64,000 bases of DNA. Source: Hippasteria phrygiana (lineage: Eukaryota > Echinodermata > Asteroidea > Valvatida > Goniasteridae). Below are positions 43,090 through 57,300 of the stretch, in pieces; position 1 is the first letter of the stretch, and each line of letters starts with the position of its first letter. A program made the translations under genes and the position numbers. The stretch covers positions 186,001-250,000 of the forward strand of contig JAZGUH010000443.1 of NCBI GenBank assembly GCA_037893225.1, given 5' to 3'. The notes below the pieces were generated by a model. That model saw only the letters and a list, made by a program, of their open reading frames with translations. It ran no database searches and had not been told where the DNA came from.

Positions 43090-45012
43090 AGTGATTTCAG
43101 TGTTTGCAGAATAACAGGGAAGACAGTATTTTGCGAGAGACAACGAGTGCTCTTAATAAAAAAAAAGAGGTTGGGCTGGCCGTGAGATGTATGTGCTGTT
43201 TATGCAGAAGTTGCTGCTGACAAATAACACCCTGCGATGATTTAAACAGTACAGAAAATGAGCATGGAAGAAAGATTCTGCCACAAATGTTCAATACTAA
43301 TAGGTCGCCCGCAAAAATTACACGTAACAAACAAGTATTGTATTCTGTTGTTAATTGGGTGACCGAACTTTTGTTTTCTTTAAAAGAACAACAACGCTAA
43401 GCGCTATAGAGCCCCGTCTGCGATGCGACGCGGCTACAAAAATTAAATTTCCAAATCTAAATTGGACACTTTGTTCTGGTATTTGCGACTGATGCCTATC
43501 TCCATGTCTTGAACTTGTGACTGATGCAGATCGTCAAAGTTCCAAATCCACAACATTCTGGTTCCTCAGATACCTGTAAATACAAAAACATTTGCGAAAG
43601 GCAAAGAAGTACACGTACTTACAAACTGATAACGGGAATGTACACTTTATGGTTCTGCTACCTTTCATATCAATACGTGTATTAAATATCTCTTGGTACC
43701 GAACGAAATTCACAGGCTGCAATTATAATACTTTTTGTATGCAGCCATAATGAACAGAACAAAAGCAACACAAACATGTTTAGGGGTCTCATCCGGAAGA
43801 AATCTTTTTGAGGAAATCATTCATTTTGTCTGTCGATACAGCACAAAATCAAGGATAGGGGAATGTAGAAAAATCGACAGATGTCTTACAAAAGTGGTCT
43901 AAATTCCCTGAAGTTGGAGAGTACAGCGTAAAGCTGCGATAACGAAACCAATACAGAGATAAAAGGGATTTGCATGTGCACCTTACTCAGGAACACCTGC
44001 TGTTAGTAGTGGAAAACATCCTGGGAACATCAGGAGACCCTTTTCTGGGAACACTGGTCTATGCCTGTCCCATTTGGGAACGTGCCGACACCGTGTATCC
44101 CTTGAATGTGATTTTCTATTAAAAATGGACATGGAGATTAGGACGATGTGATTCAAATGAAACGTGAATAGATACCAGACCCGCCAACCTTTTCAAACTC
44201 ATTTCAGTATTCATAAAGCAAAAAATGAGTATTTTGCTCAGAAAATCTGTATTTTTCATGAAATTTTAACTTTACCCGAACATCAGATTTGTTTAATCTC
44301 ATGCTATACATGCACGGTGAGCTTAATGACCTCACGTGCTAGATGCACCGTCTACTTAATTATTTTTATTTTCAAAGCTAAAGTTGCATCTGTTCGGTTG
44401 GGATCGCAATAATGAGCCAGTACACCGTGCAGTATAATAGCATATAAATTCATACTGCCGTATTTTTCATGAATTTCCATACGAAATACGGAAAATCCGT
44501 ACTGGTTGACAGCTCTGAGATAACTTCCATTCCAGTGATTTCTGTCTTTTCTTGTCTTTTGTAGCCCACACCTTGATCGGCCTTTTGGCCTTGTGTTGGG
44601 CACAATACTAAACAAACAAAAATATCGTACTCTATTCAAAATCACATCAACAGTTTGTAAACTATTGGCCCTTGTTGACAGAGTACATTGTGACTTCTGG
44701 GTTTAACAGCTTAAATTTGGTTGTGATTCTGGGCTCTGGATGTGATTTTGGACGCTCATTGCTACAATCACATCCAATGATCCTCCTGTCCAATACAAAA
44801 TCACATCCAAGGGTTTCACTGTGAGAATGTTTCCGAGGGGAACATTCCACGTTCCCGACTGAACAGAAAAGAGTTCCAAAAAGGGAGCAGGAACGTTCAG
44901 ATATTGAGATGTTCCCATGGCAAATAAAGACCCCCCGATAGACCTCATTTAAATTGATCTTCAATCCGAAACTGTATTTTTCATTTCTCATGACCTTACT
45001 ACGACAGCCTCA
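43090..45012. other. Region downstream of BAZ1A, no gene seen
   Basis: Should contain the BAZ1A 3' UTR near 45,012, but no unambiguous polyadenylation signal could be assigned. No other ORF resembles a known protein. Confidence 0.5.
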
Positions 45013-45315
45013 TTATCGCCGTCTGGGTTTCTTTTGAGGAGGCTGCTCCTTCTCTGATACGCTCCCTCCTCTGGTCTCCCTGCTGCCGGGGAGGCTGATC
45101 CCAAGGGCCTTGAGCCGCTTCTCAAAGAACGCCCTGAGCTTGGTGCCCGACTTGTAGGTGTCGCTACGGGGCTGGTTGTACTGCTGGCAGTTGGTGAAGA
45201 TGAGCTGCACGTCGGCCACAAACTCTGTGACCGTGCGGTACTCCATGGCATTGACCTTGGTCTGCATACTGGCAAAGTCCATCGGGCGCTTGATAATCTT
45301 GTAGTAGTCGGGGAC
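45013..45315 (-). CDS. BAZ1A: BAZ1A last exon: bromodomain, second part, and stop
   Basis: 303 bp after CATCAAACAG. Encodes VPDYYKIIKRPMDFASM, then IFTNCQQYNQP, which includes the Asn that contacts acetyl-lysine, then LRAFFEKRLKALG and a basic tail KKPRRR before the stop at 45,013-45,015. The bromodomain looks complete. Confidence 0.95.
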   Translation of the reverse strand, partial: VPDYYKIIKRPMDFASMQTKVNAMEYRTVTEFVADVQLIFTNCQQYNQPRSDTYKSGTKLRAFFEKRLKALGISLPGSRETRGGSVSEKEQPPQKKPRRR

Positions 45316-48300
45316 CTGTTTGATGGAGGCGGGGTGTGGGAGTGGGGGAAGGGTTCAAGTATACATCATTTGCTTTTGCTGTAATTTTCAGAAATAAATG
45401 AATTTGGTGGTTAGTATTTTATAGCATGCTAGAAAATACTGTAATACTGACCTGTTCAAAGTGTTGTGTGCATAGATGCTGGAAAAACAGAAAAAAAAAT
45501 TGTTCTAGTAGTATGGTCCCCTGACCCTACTTTAGACAAAAAGGAGCAATTTACAGAGTCAGGGAATTATCAGGTCGGGGAACTAGACTATTTCCAACAA
45601 TTGTCGGCCGACAATTGTTGGAAAATGATATCAATTTCTACTTTTCTTGAAAACCGCAGCACACCAGGTGCCCTGATTTCACAGGATGCTTGAGACTGCT
45701 ATTTACTTATAGTCTAGTACGGTATTTCGTAAGATTTCAGTAGTTTTGTTTTTTGATGTTTGCAAATGTTTTATACTATCTTTAAGTATGGATAATACAT
45801 GCTCGCCAAAAACGGATTCTTTCCTGCTAATGGATGGATGTTTGCGGTATCTCATATTTGTGACATGGCTCAATGAAATATGTGTTATTCTGGATCCATG
45901 ACGGAGGCCGATTCAGAGAAATCTTGAGGAAGGTACTTACAGCCTTCTTGCTGACGGCCGACAGGAAGGGTCTTGACTCTGGGTGCTTGACCATCTCCTT
46001 CAGGAGCTCCTCGCACCTGTGTAGCCGTTTCATCTCCTGGCTGCCGCGCCCACTGGAGGACGCCCTACGGTAGACGGACGAGGGGCCTGAATCCTCAGAT
46101 GCCGAGCCTTAAAAGATAAAAGGCGTGGATAATGGCGTTTTGTCTAGCTTGCAGCTGGGAACATCCTCCCCAGGGAGCTGATGTTTCAGGAATGATAGAT
46201 GGACCTGATTAACCAGGCTTAGTTTTAAGAAATCTGTATAGGTTAGTTAAAAATCACTGCATATAATTTTGTTCTAACGGTTGGCATATTTCACCAGTTA
46301 GTATAGCATTTTAGCTTGCGCACATCCCATAATGCAAAAAAAAAGAAGTTCTGCTTCCGATTACATGCCTTTCAAAAATAGGGTAGGTAGGTCGGAATTT
46401 TTCTTTTTTTGCCAATTTGTTTTGTTCTGTTTGAATGGGGAATTCAAATATATGCAAATTTAAGTTTGAACTATTTCCATTTAGGCTATGCTATGAAAGC
46501 TATACAAAAATGACCAAAAAATGTGATAAAAACTTGCCTTAATTAATGTCAAAAAATATTTACGGTCGATAATTCTTTAAAATAATGGAGAATTTAGGTC
46601 GTGCGCACCACACTATGCACAACGCTAGCCACGACGGGAAACTCAGGCATTCAATTTGGAATTAACAAAAAACGAGGAAATTCCAATCTTTACAAGACTT
46701 TGTACAGTGCTTTTCAATTTTCAATGGCATAAGTGTGAAGTGAAAAACGAGGAAATCAGTTGATCCGAGAAAAAGTTGCATGCCTGGAAACTGGCCAACA
46801 CTGTCCGTTTGTCGTGCGGTAAGCGTGCGTGATGCACTGTGTGGCGGGCGACGAACCGCGTGTTGCGGCAGAAAATGTCGGGGAAACAAGCTGCGCTATC
46901 ACTTAACGTACAAGCAGTAAAACCTCGAAATAAATTCATGAACATGGGAAATACATACACGGACAAGAGAGATCAAGTTCTGTGAATTTCTTGCAGAAAT
47001 CTTCTTTCTCCATCAATGCTTACTTGGTATTTTTACGATGTCAGATCCGACCTAGAACTGCAGTGCCCTCTGCAGTGTTACGCTATGTTGGTCGGCCATA
47101 ATGCATAGACTGGTTGCCGCATTTCCGTCATGCCTTCTTTGGCACTTCTAGGGGCAGCGCGGCGGGAACCAGTACAGCATAGCTGCATTGAGCATTACGC
47201 ACGTGTTTTCATCACGGCGATAGGAAAACATGCACCGAAGGGAACTTGTAATCGCGAAGGGAACTTGTAAAAACAACGGAGGTTTCTTCTAAAAAAAATT
47301 ACGAATGTAAGTAGGCAAACAAATTACAAGCGTTTTTGACGTAAATAGGTTGTTGAGAGGCGTTTTGTGAAGACACAAAGGACAACAGGTTTTTTTGTTG
47401 GTTTTTTTACCTGCCGATAACATTTTTTGGGTCGGGGCCGTAAAATTAGGTTAGGTCGGGTAACCGGAAGCAGAACTATTTTTTTGTTGGCCTAAGGGAT
47501 CATTTCCTATCGTCTGAAAACTGGTATCAATTGCAGTAACGCTGTTTTTTGCAATATTTATGAGGAGTGTATGGTCCACTGGCTGCCAGTGCTTGACAAA
47601 GAATATAATTGAAATCTGGCGAATCTGTTGCGGAGGACAATGGGGATTCAAGCACTCCAAACCCGAGCTGTTAATAATAAACATTCATTGCAACAAAGCA
47701 AGACCTCCAATAATGGGGGTTATTTGGAACTCTTTTACAATCCAACCAGGCTTTATTAAACTCCAAAGCTCCAGTTTTGACTTCATGATTATTCAGTTAT
47801 TCAAGCCGCCGGAAAGAGTTCCATATCCGGACATCACTTTATTTCCCCTTAATATGACTTAAAAACTACCAAAAAGTGTAAATCTTATGAAGAAACACGA
47901 ATTTAGGAGGGAAACATTTTCAACTTATTCTTTGAAAACTGTCATGGCCCATAGACTTTGTGCACGAGGTATAAGTGATGTCCGGATATGGAACTCTTTC
48001 CAAGCCGCCTGGCTTCCCATTCATCGGCTAGGTGTGAGATATGGAATGCAGCGCCACAAAGAAAAACAGTGGTACCACGATCGATACCGTACATGGACAA
48101 TATGAAATGCTCCCTCGTTACTAAGAATTATGTGCTAACAGGACTTGTGTAGAATTTCTTTGCTAGCTCAGTTAGCACAGACTTGCAGGACGTTAGCACA
48201 GAATCCAACATAGGGGATTCCATGAAATTGGGCCCAGAAATGCCAGTGAAGTTCTTGTCCAGAGTCTCAAAGTAAGGCAAGGGGCAGCCTGGTCATACAT

Positions 48301-51300
48301 GTTAACCCTAACCCCCAAGGGCTAATCTCTAGGCACCCTGCCAAATGCAACAGAATGCACACACCGGAAATATGAACCCTGCTAAATGCAACAGAATGCA
48401 GCAACTGTTGCATTGTGCAGGGAACTCAAATGCACTAGTCTTGGTACCAAGTACCTACCTTGCTAAATGCAACAGAATGCAGGGTGGATTCTGTTGCACT
48501 GTGTAGTAAACTACATGTACATGTAGTGGTATACCAAAAGCCTACCCTGCTAAATGCAACAGAATGCATCAGATTAGGAGACTTGTGTTGACTGCTAAAT
48601 GCAACAACTTGCAACAACTTTTTACCACTGGTGCATTCTGTTGCATTTAGCAGGGTTAGGGTTAAAGCCTGAAAGCTTCCCGGCACTTTCAAGGGAGAAA
48701 CAACATTCGGCCTCTAAAAAGAAGTTGGCATGGGACTAATATGATGTATTAGTATATATTAAGGGTCAGCTTCATCAATAGTGTGATCATAGTGTGATCA
48801 ATAGTGTGGAATTTCTTGTGCCTGCACACTTTCTTTAAAAATTGATATCCTCCAACACAAGACTAAAAGCCAAAGGTAAAGGTTTATGATCGGAGGTCGC
48901 AGGGTTGGCAACATTTTGAATTGCCAATCCTACCACCCTTTTCCTGGGCCCAACTCTAAATACAGGATAATTCTTAAACAGATTCCTGAGAAATTATTTC
49001 AATTTTCAGACCCATAGACCCAGGCGGGATAACTTCCACCGTCTTCCCATTCGCTATAGTCCGACACTACAATAGACCGATCCATTAAGCACGACCCCTT
49101 TAACCCCTTGAATACAGACGATGGCCACAGCCGCAGTTCAAAAAAACTACCTGGCTGGTTGATGTCTATAGCCACATTACTGCACGTACTTAATCATTAA
49201 TGTTTCAACTATATTTGTCTTTATTGGGAGTGTAATGAATAGATGGATTTTTTTCAAACAAAGCTTTCATTCACGAAAGGAGGCTCCAAGTGCGATGAAT
49301 TGGACCACTCTATTAGCATTTATGCTTGGCTACACAGCCCTGTTCTTGGTATACTGGCAACCCATCAATAGCCACCAGAGGCAAGGGGTTAAAGTACTGA
49401 CCAACCACAACAGTTGCTATAGTCCGACTATTGGTTACATAAAAGTTGTGTTTACTGTATCTGTCTACTCCAACATTCCTTACCGTCTAGGGACTGACTT
49501 CTGGACCGCTGCTTTCTCCTACCCCCGCCAGTAATAGCCGTCAGCACCACCTTCACGCCCCTCATCATGTTTAGCTTCCCGGTATCGATCTCTGGGGTGG
49601 ACGACCTCGAGTCTGAAGACTGCCTCCTGCTCGCCCGGCCCTCCGGCTGGCTCCTAGAGGGCGGGGCATTGTCCGACTTCCCAGTCGACACCTTCTTGCC
49701 GCTTGCTGGTGTCTTGGCCTGCGCCTTGCCTCCTTTTGGTGCTGACTTGGGAGTGTTCTTTGATGAGGAACCTTTGGGCGTGGCATCTTTGGGTGTGGTC
49801 CCCTTAGGGGTGGAGTTCCTGGAGCTCGTCCCCTTTGGGGTGGGCTCCTTGCTTGAGCCCTTGGCAGCTAAGGTAGGACTCTCTGCAGTTAAGTAATACA
49901 GGGGTGAGATTGGCCAAAAGTAAACATTCCACGAAATCCACGAAAAATTCAGATCAACATATAGCTTGTATTTGCCTAAATGCACCCCCTTCAAATATCA
50001 ATTTTTATTGGTCTATATATATCCACTTTTACAGGTAAAAACAACCTTTAGGACAACACCTCTAGAATTCCAGATTGCAAAAGAGATTTTTTTTTTTTAT
50101 TCCGAAATCCCGACTAAAAATCCTGAAATCAGGAAAAATCCTGACAAATCTCAACCCTGGTAATAAGAGTTTCAGGAAAATTCAATTTTCCATTAAAGGT
50201 TTTGCTGATACCAGTGATGGTGATGAAACTCAAAACTTCAGGGGACAACTTGGAAAAGGCCAAAAAGATACTCAACATTCTTGAGACAGAACTGGTATTA
50301 TTTTGTTGTGTACAAAGAAAATTCAGGGAAAGAACTAGAAACCTTAACCCCCCTTCTACCCGGCTGTTAAAATGGGGTGCCAGGGTGCCATATGGGTCTG
50401 TGCAGCCAAGCGTACCATACACAATAGACGTGTGCAGAAAAGTTTAATGCACACAATCACCGAAAAATGAATTCAATATGCAGAAGAATGCGGGTATAGC
50501 CGTCAACCAGCCAGGTGGTCTTTTTTAAACCGAGGCTACAGCCGTCATGTTGTCCAGATGCGGTACTGATTGCAGTACCACTGTTGTTTTTTTGCAGCAC
50601 CGCATTCCTTACCCTAAACCTTGCTGATGAATGGGAAGCCAATCGACTTGAATAACTGAATAATCATGAGGTCTGGCTTTCTGCACTGACCTGTATAGAA
50701 CAAGCTGATTATATCGGCCAGCTGGGCAATACAAAAATAAAAATTTAAAAATGGGGAAAGAGTACCGTAACCGGCCACCACCACTTTGGTTTTTTTATAA
50801 ACACCAACAAAAGGGGCGTCTATTTTTTGGGGGGATTTTAGCGAGCAAAGGGGGTTCAGTACCTTGGGGGAACAAGTTTAGTCTTCAATGAAAACACAAG
50901 GTGAGGTAAAATTTATGTTTGGTGGTGAATATGTGGTGGCCTGATATGGAACTCTGCCAAAAACAGCATTACTGCAATTGATACTGCTTTCAGACAATAT
51001 TAAATGATCACTAATGGGTGCCTAAAAAGGTATGTGACATCTTTAATATCATCACCTTGATTCTATAGGTCTATACCAAACCAAACTGTTCTTTTCAAAA
51101 GTTAGAAGTTTCAACAAGTTGAGAGGAAAAAAAGCTTACCTTTTGTCTTGCCTGATCGTTGATTCTTAGCTCCCTTGGCTGCAGCCTTCTTACACACTTC
51201 ACAGCTCCATTGGCCCTTGGGTATGCGCGACATGGCTGGTGTGCAGCACTCCATGTGGAATGCCTTGGGGCAGGTGTCACAGCAGATCAGCTCGCCGCCA

Positions 51301-54300
51301 TGGCCGCAGCTTGTGCACGTGTCGTCATGGGCATCCGCATCACTCCCTGAAGCCCTGGAACACACAAGGCATGACTTGAAGTTCATACAAACATCCACTG
51401 GACTAGTAGAGCAATGATCCAATCGATTAGAATAATATTTCATCAGCTCAGAAGAGAAAGCGCTTATAAGCCACATTATATGTGTGTTGTGGTACTGTGG
51501 ACTCATGGTCTAGTGTACCGGACTCAAAATCTTGGTGATACTACAGATTGTGGATTCGAGTTCAGCAGGGATCATGGTGCTTTTGTCCTTGAGCAAGACA
51601 CTTTGTCACAAGTTGCTTCTCTCCACCCAGGAGTAAATGGGTACCTGTGGTGGGCAGTTATGATTATGTGTTTGATTGGTCCATGTGCACTTAACCTGCA
51701 GACAGGGCTGTACACTCCCCGGGCAGCTGAGGAGGTTTCAGGAATTATTAATAGGCCTGATGAGCAGGGTTTAATATTGTAGAGCCTTCAGCACTTTGAT
51801 CATGGTGGATATGTGTGCTTATTTTACATGTAGTCCTTTCTTGCCAACGATTTGTGACCCATTGAAATGAGCAGAAAGTCACCCCTATGGCATTCTGAGC
51901 AGAAATAATTTTCCACCTCAATGTTAATTTTGGAAGTATTAACATTTTTCTATCAGAAAACCCCTTTTCTATAATATCCCAAAGATTTATAGCTCAAGTT
52001 ATTCTCAAAATATTGTTTTGGGATGATTTCTTGTTTGCCCTGAGAAAGCAGTTAAAAGGGGTTTATTGAGTTTTATTTGACAACTTCAAAAGTTTATAGT
52101 GTGGGTGATGTATGAGATACAGCAACACACCTGTATTTCTAGGAAAAACTACTCAGTTTTCAACTTTTGCTCCTTTTCCACCTGTTTCATGGTGCCAGGC
52201 CACATTTTTCACTCTGGACAATCTATGTAGTTGTATTTTTACATTTTTGGTATTTTGTTTACAATTGGAGTCCCTACTGTCATGGGAATAAGGCAGTCTT
52301 CATGCATTCAAAGTGTGAAATCTTGAGATAAAAACCCGAAAGGCCACCGGTCCAGTTTTCTCAAGGCGTCCGCTAAACCAGTACCTAAATTACAAGATTC
52401 CGTCCGCTGGTCTGGTGCAGATTTTTAAGCCCTGCAAGATATTTGGGGTATTAAAAAAAAATATCTCAACAAAAATTAAGGGGCGCGAACTGCAAAATTT
52501 TAAGAAACAAAAATTTACAGTGATATACATGGGAAAAATTAGCTTGGCATCAATACATGCAGAGAGGAGTATTTATTACATGCATTCCACTTGCTAGATG
52601 ACATGGTCTGCAAAGTTCAGAGGCATGCAGGAAAACAAAATAGAGGGACATACAAGCAGTCATGTAGGCAGACAAACAGACATGAAATTATACGATTGAT
52701 ATGATACTAAAACATGGATGGACTGTTATTATTATTGATTAGCATTAATCACCGGACAATGGTCACATGGCATTTAAATAAACCACAAAATTAATTCAGA
52801 TGAAAACTGCAGATAAAGTTGGTTAATTCTAAGAGTTTAAAGCACTGGAATTAGAGGTGTGTGTATATTTACGGAATTAAGAGAAAATTACAAAAAACCA
52901 CATGCAGAAATAAGAAGTTGTACTTTTTGAGTGCATGATGGAACCAACCATTTTTATAAATTGAAGTGCATATTTCATTTTTTTAAACATTTTAATTTAC
53001 AAATTAACCCTAGCCTCCCCAAATCCTCCGAAATCCTCTTTGCCAAATGGAGGAATTTGGAGGATTGAGGGTCTTTGGAAGTTGAGGCGTCGGAGAATTT
53101 TGCAGGATTGAGGGCATAAGAGGATTTTGCCTCTGGATCCAGGTCATCAGGCCCAATCTGATGCTGGATGATTTTGGAGGATTGAGGTTATTAGGGTGTT
53201 TAGGAAAACCCATGGGAGGATTTTGGAGGATTCATGCATTGGTCCCTATCAGAGGATTTTGGAGGATTCATGTTATTTACATGCAGCTTTAACACATTGG
53301 AATCAGAGGATGTTGGGCAGGTTGGGAGGATTCAGGCTACTTGGAGGAAACATGATGAAGGGAGTTAGGGTTAAAGGTTTGATACAGCATTGGTAGATCT
53401 GACCAAACAGTTGCAGGCAGTGTCCATACGTAGTGAGATTCAACATAATCATGAAATAAACCTGTGGAAGTTTCAGCTTTTTAGGTCAATCCATCATCCG
53501 AGTCGTGAGAAAACGTTATGATTGTGTGCATGTTCGTATGTACTTTAAAAAAAAACTGTATTCATCAAAATAAGCCACGGCGTATGTGGAGGCCTTCCAA
53601 TACAATTTTCAAAAAACAATTTTTCAGGAAGATTGGTAATAGTATCGTCTTTTGAGATGGAAACTACTCATTTTATTTTTTGATCAATACAAAAGCTATA
53701 TCATACCTATATTGTAATGTCAAGGCAATTATTCAAAGGGTGTCTGCTATATAAGTTTTGAGGCTTTGCATGGTGGAATATCGATATCGTTTCGGTTTGC
53801 GGTAACACCATGTGTTTATCTTAACTAACAAGAGGTATGGGTTCTGAAAAGAACCTTATCGCACAACTCGTATCTCAACCTTCGTTAAGTGAGAAGGGTT
53901 CAAGGGAAAACCAATTTCGTGCAACTCGTTTTCTCTACTGTCGATAAGTGAGAAATATGGTTCAGGGGAGAACCATGGGGACTTCACGGGTTAATATGGT
54001 TCAGGGAGAACCATGGGGCATTTTTTGGGTTGTTCTCAACATTTCGATTAGCCTGCTCTAATCTTCGTCAGGAGAATGGGTGTCTGCAGTTTTCACTTTG
54101 AGAGTAATTTTAAAATGTTTCAAATATAGATTTTAGTGTATTTAATTTTTTACAATTACTAATGTATTTTAATGTTTTGAGTACGAGAGCCACGGCAATT
54201 TGTATTGTATATTTTTGTATATAAATAGCAATAAACCTTTCAATTCAATTCATTCTTCTGAGACAGCACTGCAATGTTTTCATGCTAGGTTATAATGACA

Positions 54301-57300
54301 GGGTGCTCCACCATCCATGGAAGAAATGCTGTTCTTGTACAAGGCCTCTCATCGAGAGAACAGAGCTAGGTAGTTGCGGGATGGGTTCAGGAGGGGCGAG
54401 TAGTAGTGACAGGGTAGAGGGTACAATTACATGCAGACAAGGCCACATAGTGAAATGGGAGGTCGTCATTTACCCATTCGGTATACGCTTTACAGAGCAG
54501 GTCGGACAGAGCCATTTCCCCCGTGGGGGTTTCGACAGGGGTGGCTGCAAACACTCTACGTGGTAGGCATAGGGGCATTTGTGGCACAGGACCATCTCAC
54601 CCCCGTGCCCACATCCCCCACAGATGTCACTGTGATCGATGCTGCAAAGAAAGATTACCGTTCATTTACATATTGGGATATAAATAATATACTTTTCCCG
54701 TAAAATTGGAAAAGAAAAAATTATCTGTGGGCTTGAAAATAAAAGTAAATTTTGACACACAAAAAACAAACCATTGGCCCATTTTGAGCTTGAAAATATA
54801 TTCAACTTCTTAACCCTTTCATGCCCACATTATTTTTCTTAAGTGTTTTATTTCAAATTTTCAATGAACAAAGAAAACTGCCGACCTCCGGAATACCACA
54901 CCGGCGCTCTACCGATTGAGCTATCTTGCCTTATGTTAGTGGTCTCCCAAATTGTCAGTATCTGTCAAAAACCCATAATGCCGTATAGCCAGGGATCACG
55001 CCCAATTTTACGATACAACCTGGGAAACAAAATTGTGTGGATCACTCAATGAGGATACGACTTAAGCCAAAATTAGATTTAGATATTTTGTTCAGGTTGC
55101 AGAGGTCATTTTGGGAAGATAAAAACAATTTGAAGCAGCAAAAAATCTTCCGGAAATGTGCAAGATATCTCACAAAAAATCCTGAAATCAGGAAAAATCC
55201 GAAGAAATCTCACTCCTTGCAAGAGTCTAATGGTTTCCCTAGGCCCAGATTTAAATGCAGGATAGATCTTCAACAGAAGACAGAAAGTGATCCCAGTTTT
55301 CAGATCTATAGACCAATGTGGGATAACTTCCACCATTCATGAGACCAACAGAGTGTCTGACACCCACAACTTACCAGGAAGCTGGGGGTTGAAATCCCAC
55401 CCACTTGAGTTCTGAGAGAATGTTTGTGACATGGCTGAACAAAATGAGCGGAAAGCTGCACAATGGCATTTTCAGCTACAGGCAAGTCTATTTTCAGATT
55501 TCAACATTTTAACATGCTAAAAATCCTTTTCTATCACATCCTCAGTTTTATAATTGAATTCGATGACAAAATGTTGTTTTGGGGTGATTTTCTATAATAG
55601 CACTGACATAATTGCACAAAACAAGCGGCGAATTTGAACTTCGAAAGGTAAAACCGTGGGCTAGGAATGAGAAATGGCAACACTTGGGTATATATCACAG
55701 TAAAGCTTACACCTTGTACTTTCAGGAAATACCTCTGTTTTTACATTTGGCTACTTTCCACCTGTTTCTGTGGTGCTAGGTCACATCTATCCCATGGGCT
55801 CTTGGAATGTATTGAGTGTAAAGTGATATGATGCCAGGAAAGGTATCGTAGTCCACAACTAAGGAACTTACATTTCTTCATCACTCTCCATCTCAACATC
55901 ACTGGCTTCTTCGCTATCTTCCTCATCATCTTCATCTTCCTCATCTTCCTCCTCCTCTTCATCATCTTCGTCTTCTTCTTCAGATGATGATGCTTGTTCT
56001 TCCTCCTCTTCTTCCTCCTCAGAGGATGATGATGATGATGCTTCTTCCTCCTCCTCTTCTTCCTGTTTCCTCTTCTCCATCATTGTCCGTCGCTGCTTCC
56101 TGGGACTGCGGTCCTTGGGCGTGCAGTCTTTGCAGTACCATTCCCCTTGGGGTACTTTCTGCAACCAAAAACAAGATCCACAATAATGAAAAACAATTCC
56201 CTTCAAAATTTGGAAGCCACTAAATACTACCCCGAGTAGTGGTTCGGACCTTCTTGAGTGCCTTTTCGGGTCAAATTACAATAAGAAGTAAATTTTTTTG
56301 TTTGATATCTATAGCCTATCTGAGAATATTTATGCTTTGCATGGTGGTAGTACGATACAAGAAAAAATAAGATTGCGGGTAACGCCATGTGAAATCACAT
56401 GCCGTTACCCGCAATCTCAGGTCAGAATTAATATTGCTCTTGAAGCATAGCCTTGAATGCAAGGCTGTGCGTGCTGTCTCAGCCTGCGGTCACCCGGCCC
56501 GGCCCGCCTGGCGCTGCAAACGCCAATCTGTTACATGCACGATCTGCCCACAATGCATGTACATGCATAGCATGGTCATACATATTACATATGCTCTACA
56601 TGCACCACCTGGTACCCACACGCATGAGTCTCCATTTAAATCGTTTGTGTAAATATACAGCAAAAACATATTTCAAAACTATTAAATAGAGTAAGACTAT
56701 AATTATTTATCGAAACTTTTGACAATTGGAACAATTGCGCCGGTGTTGTGACTACAGTAGTATCTTCGTTTGCCTCGTACACGAACATCAATGCGTATTG
56801 TGTACCGCGCATGCAAGTACTGAGAAAAAGAAAGTCAGTTGACTTTGCACGTAAGATCTGCCGTACCTACTCCTGCTGGTATGTGTATGCACGAATACAC
56901 ACATATTCTTGCGGTGGGGGTGTCGCTGCTTAAAATATCGGCACACTCTGAAACTAGACTAGATTCAGTTTGTGTACAAAGTATGTGCATGTACATGTAC
57001 TGTCGCGAAGCCTGATTTAGGGGGATCGCCGACGCGACGTGTTGTGCAGCGAGATTTTATAAACACCGATTTGGCTGGCATGACATCGAATGTGTGTAAA
57101 AACAAAAGAAATGAAGGATTGCAGTGGCTGTGTTTTTGCAAAAAGGACACGACGGCCAAGGTAAATATGGGGCAAGGCAAAACTGGCCGTGAAGATGGAG
57201 ATTTTTTTGTGGGGCACCTCGGCCAGTAAAAAAGCGACGGCACTGCCCGTCGTTCATTTCAAGCCCTGCAACCTTTGAAAATGTTCAAAATTGGAGAGAA

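Noticed and set aside
56389..56689. Plus-strand ORFs in the BAZ1A intron
   Set aside because: No known motif, overlapping alternative frames, and repeat-like surroundings.
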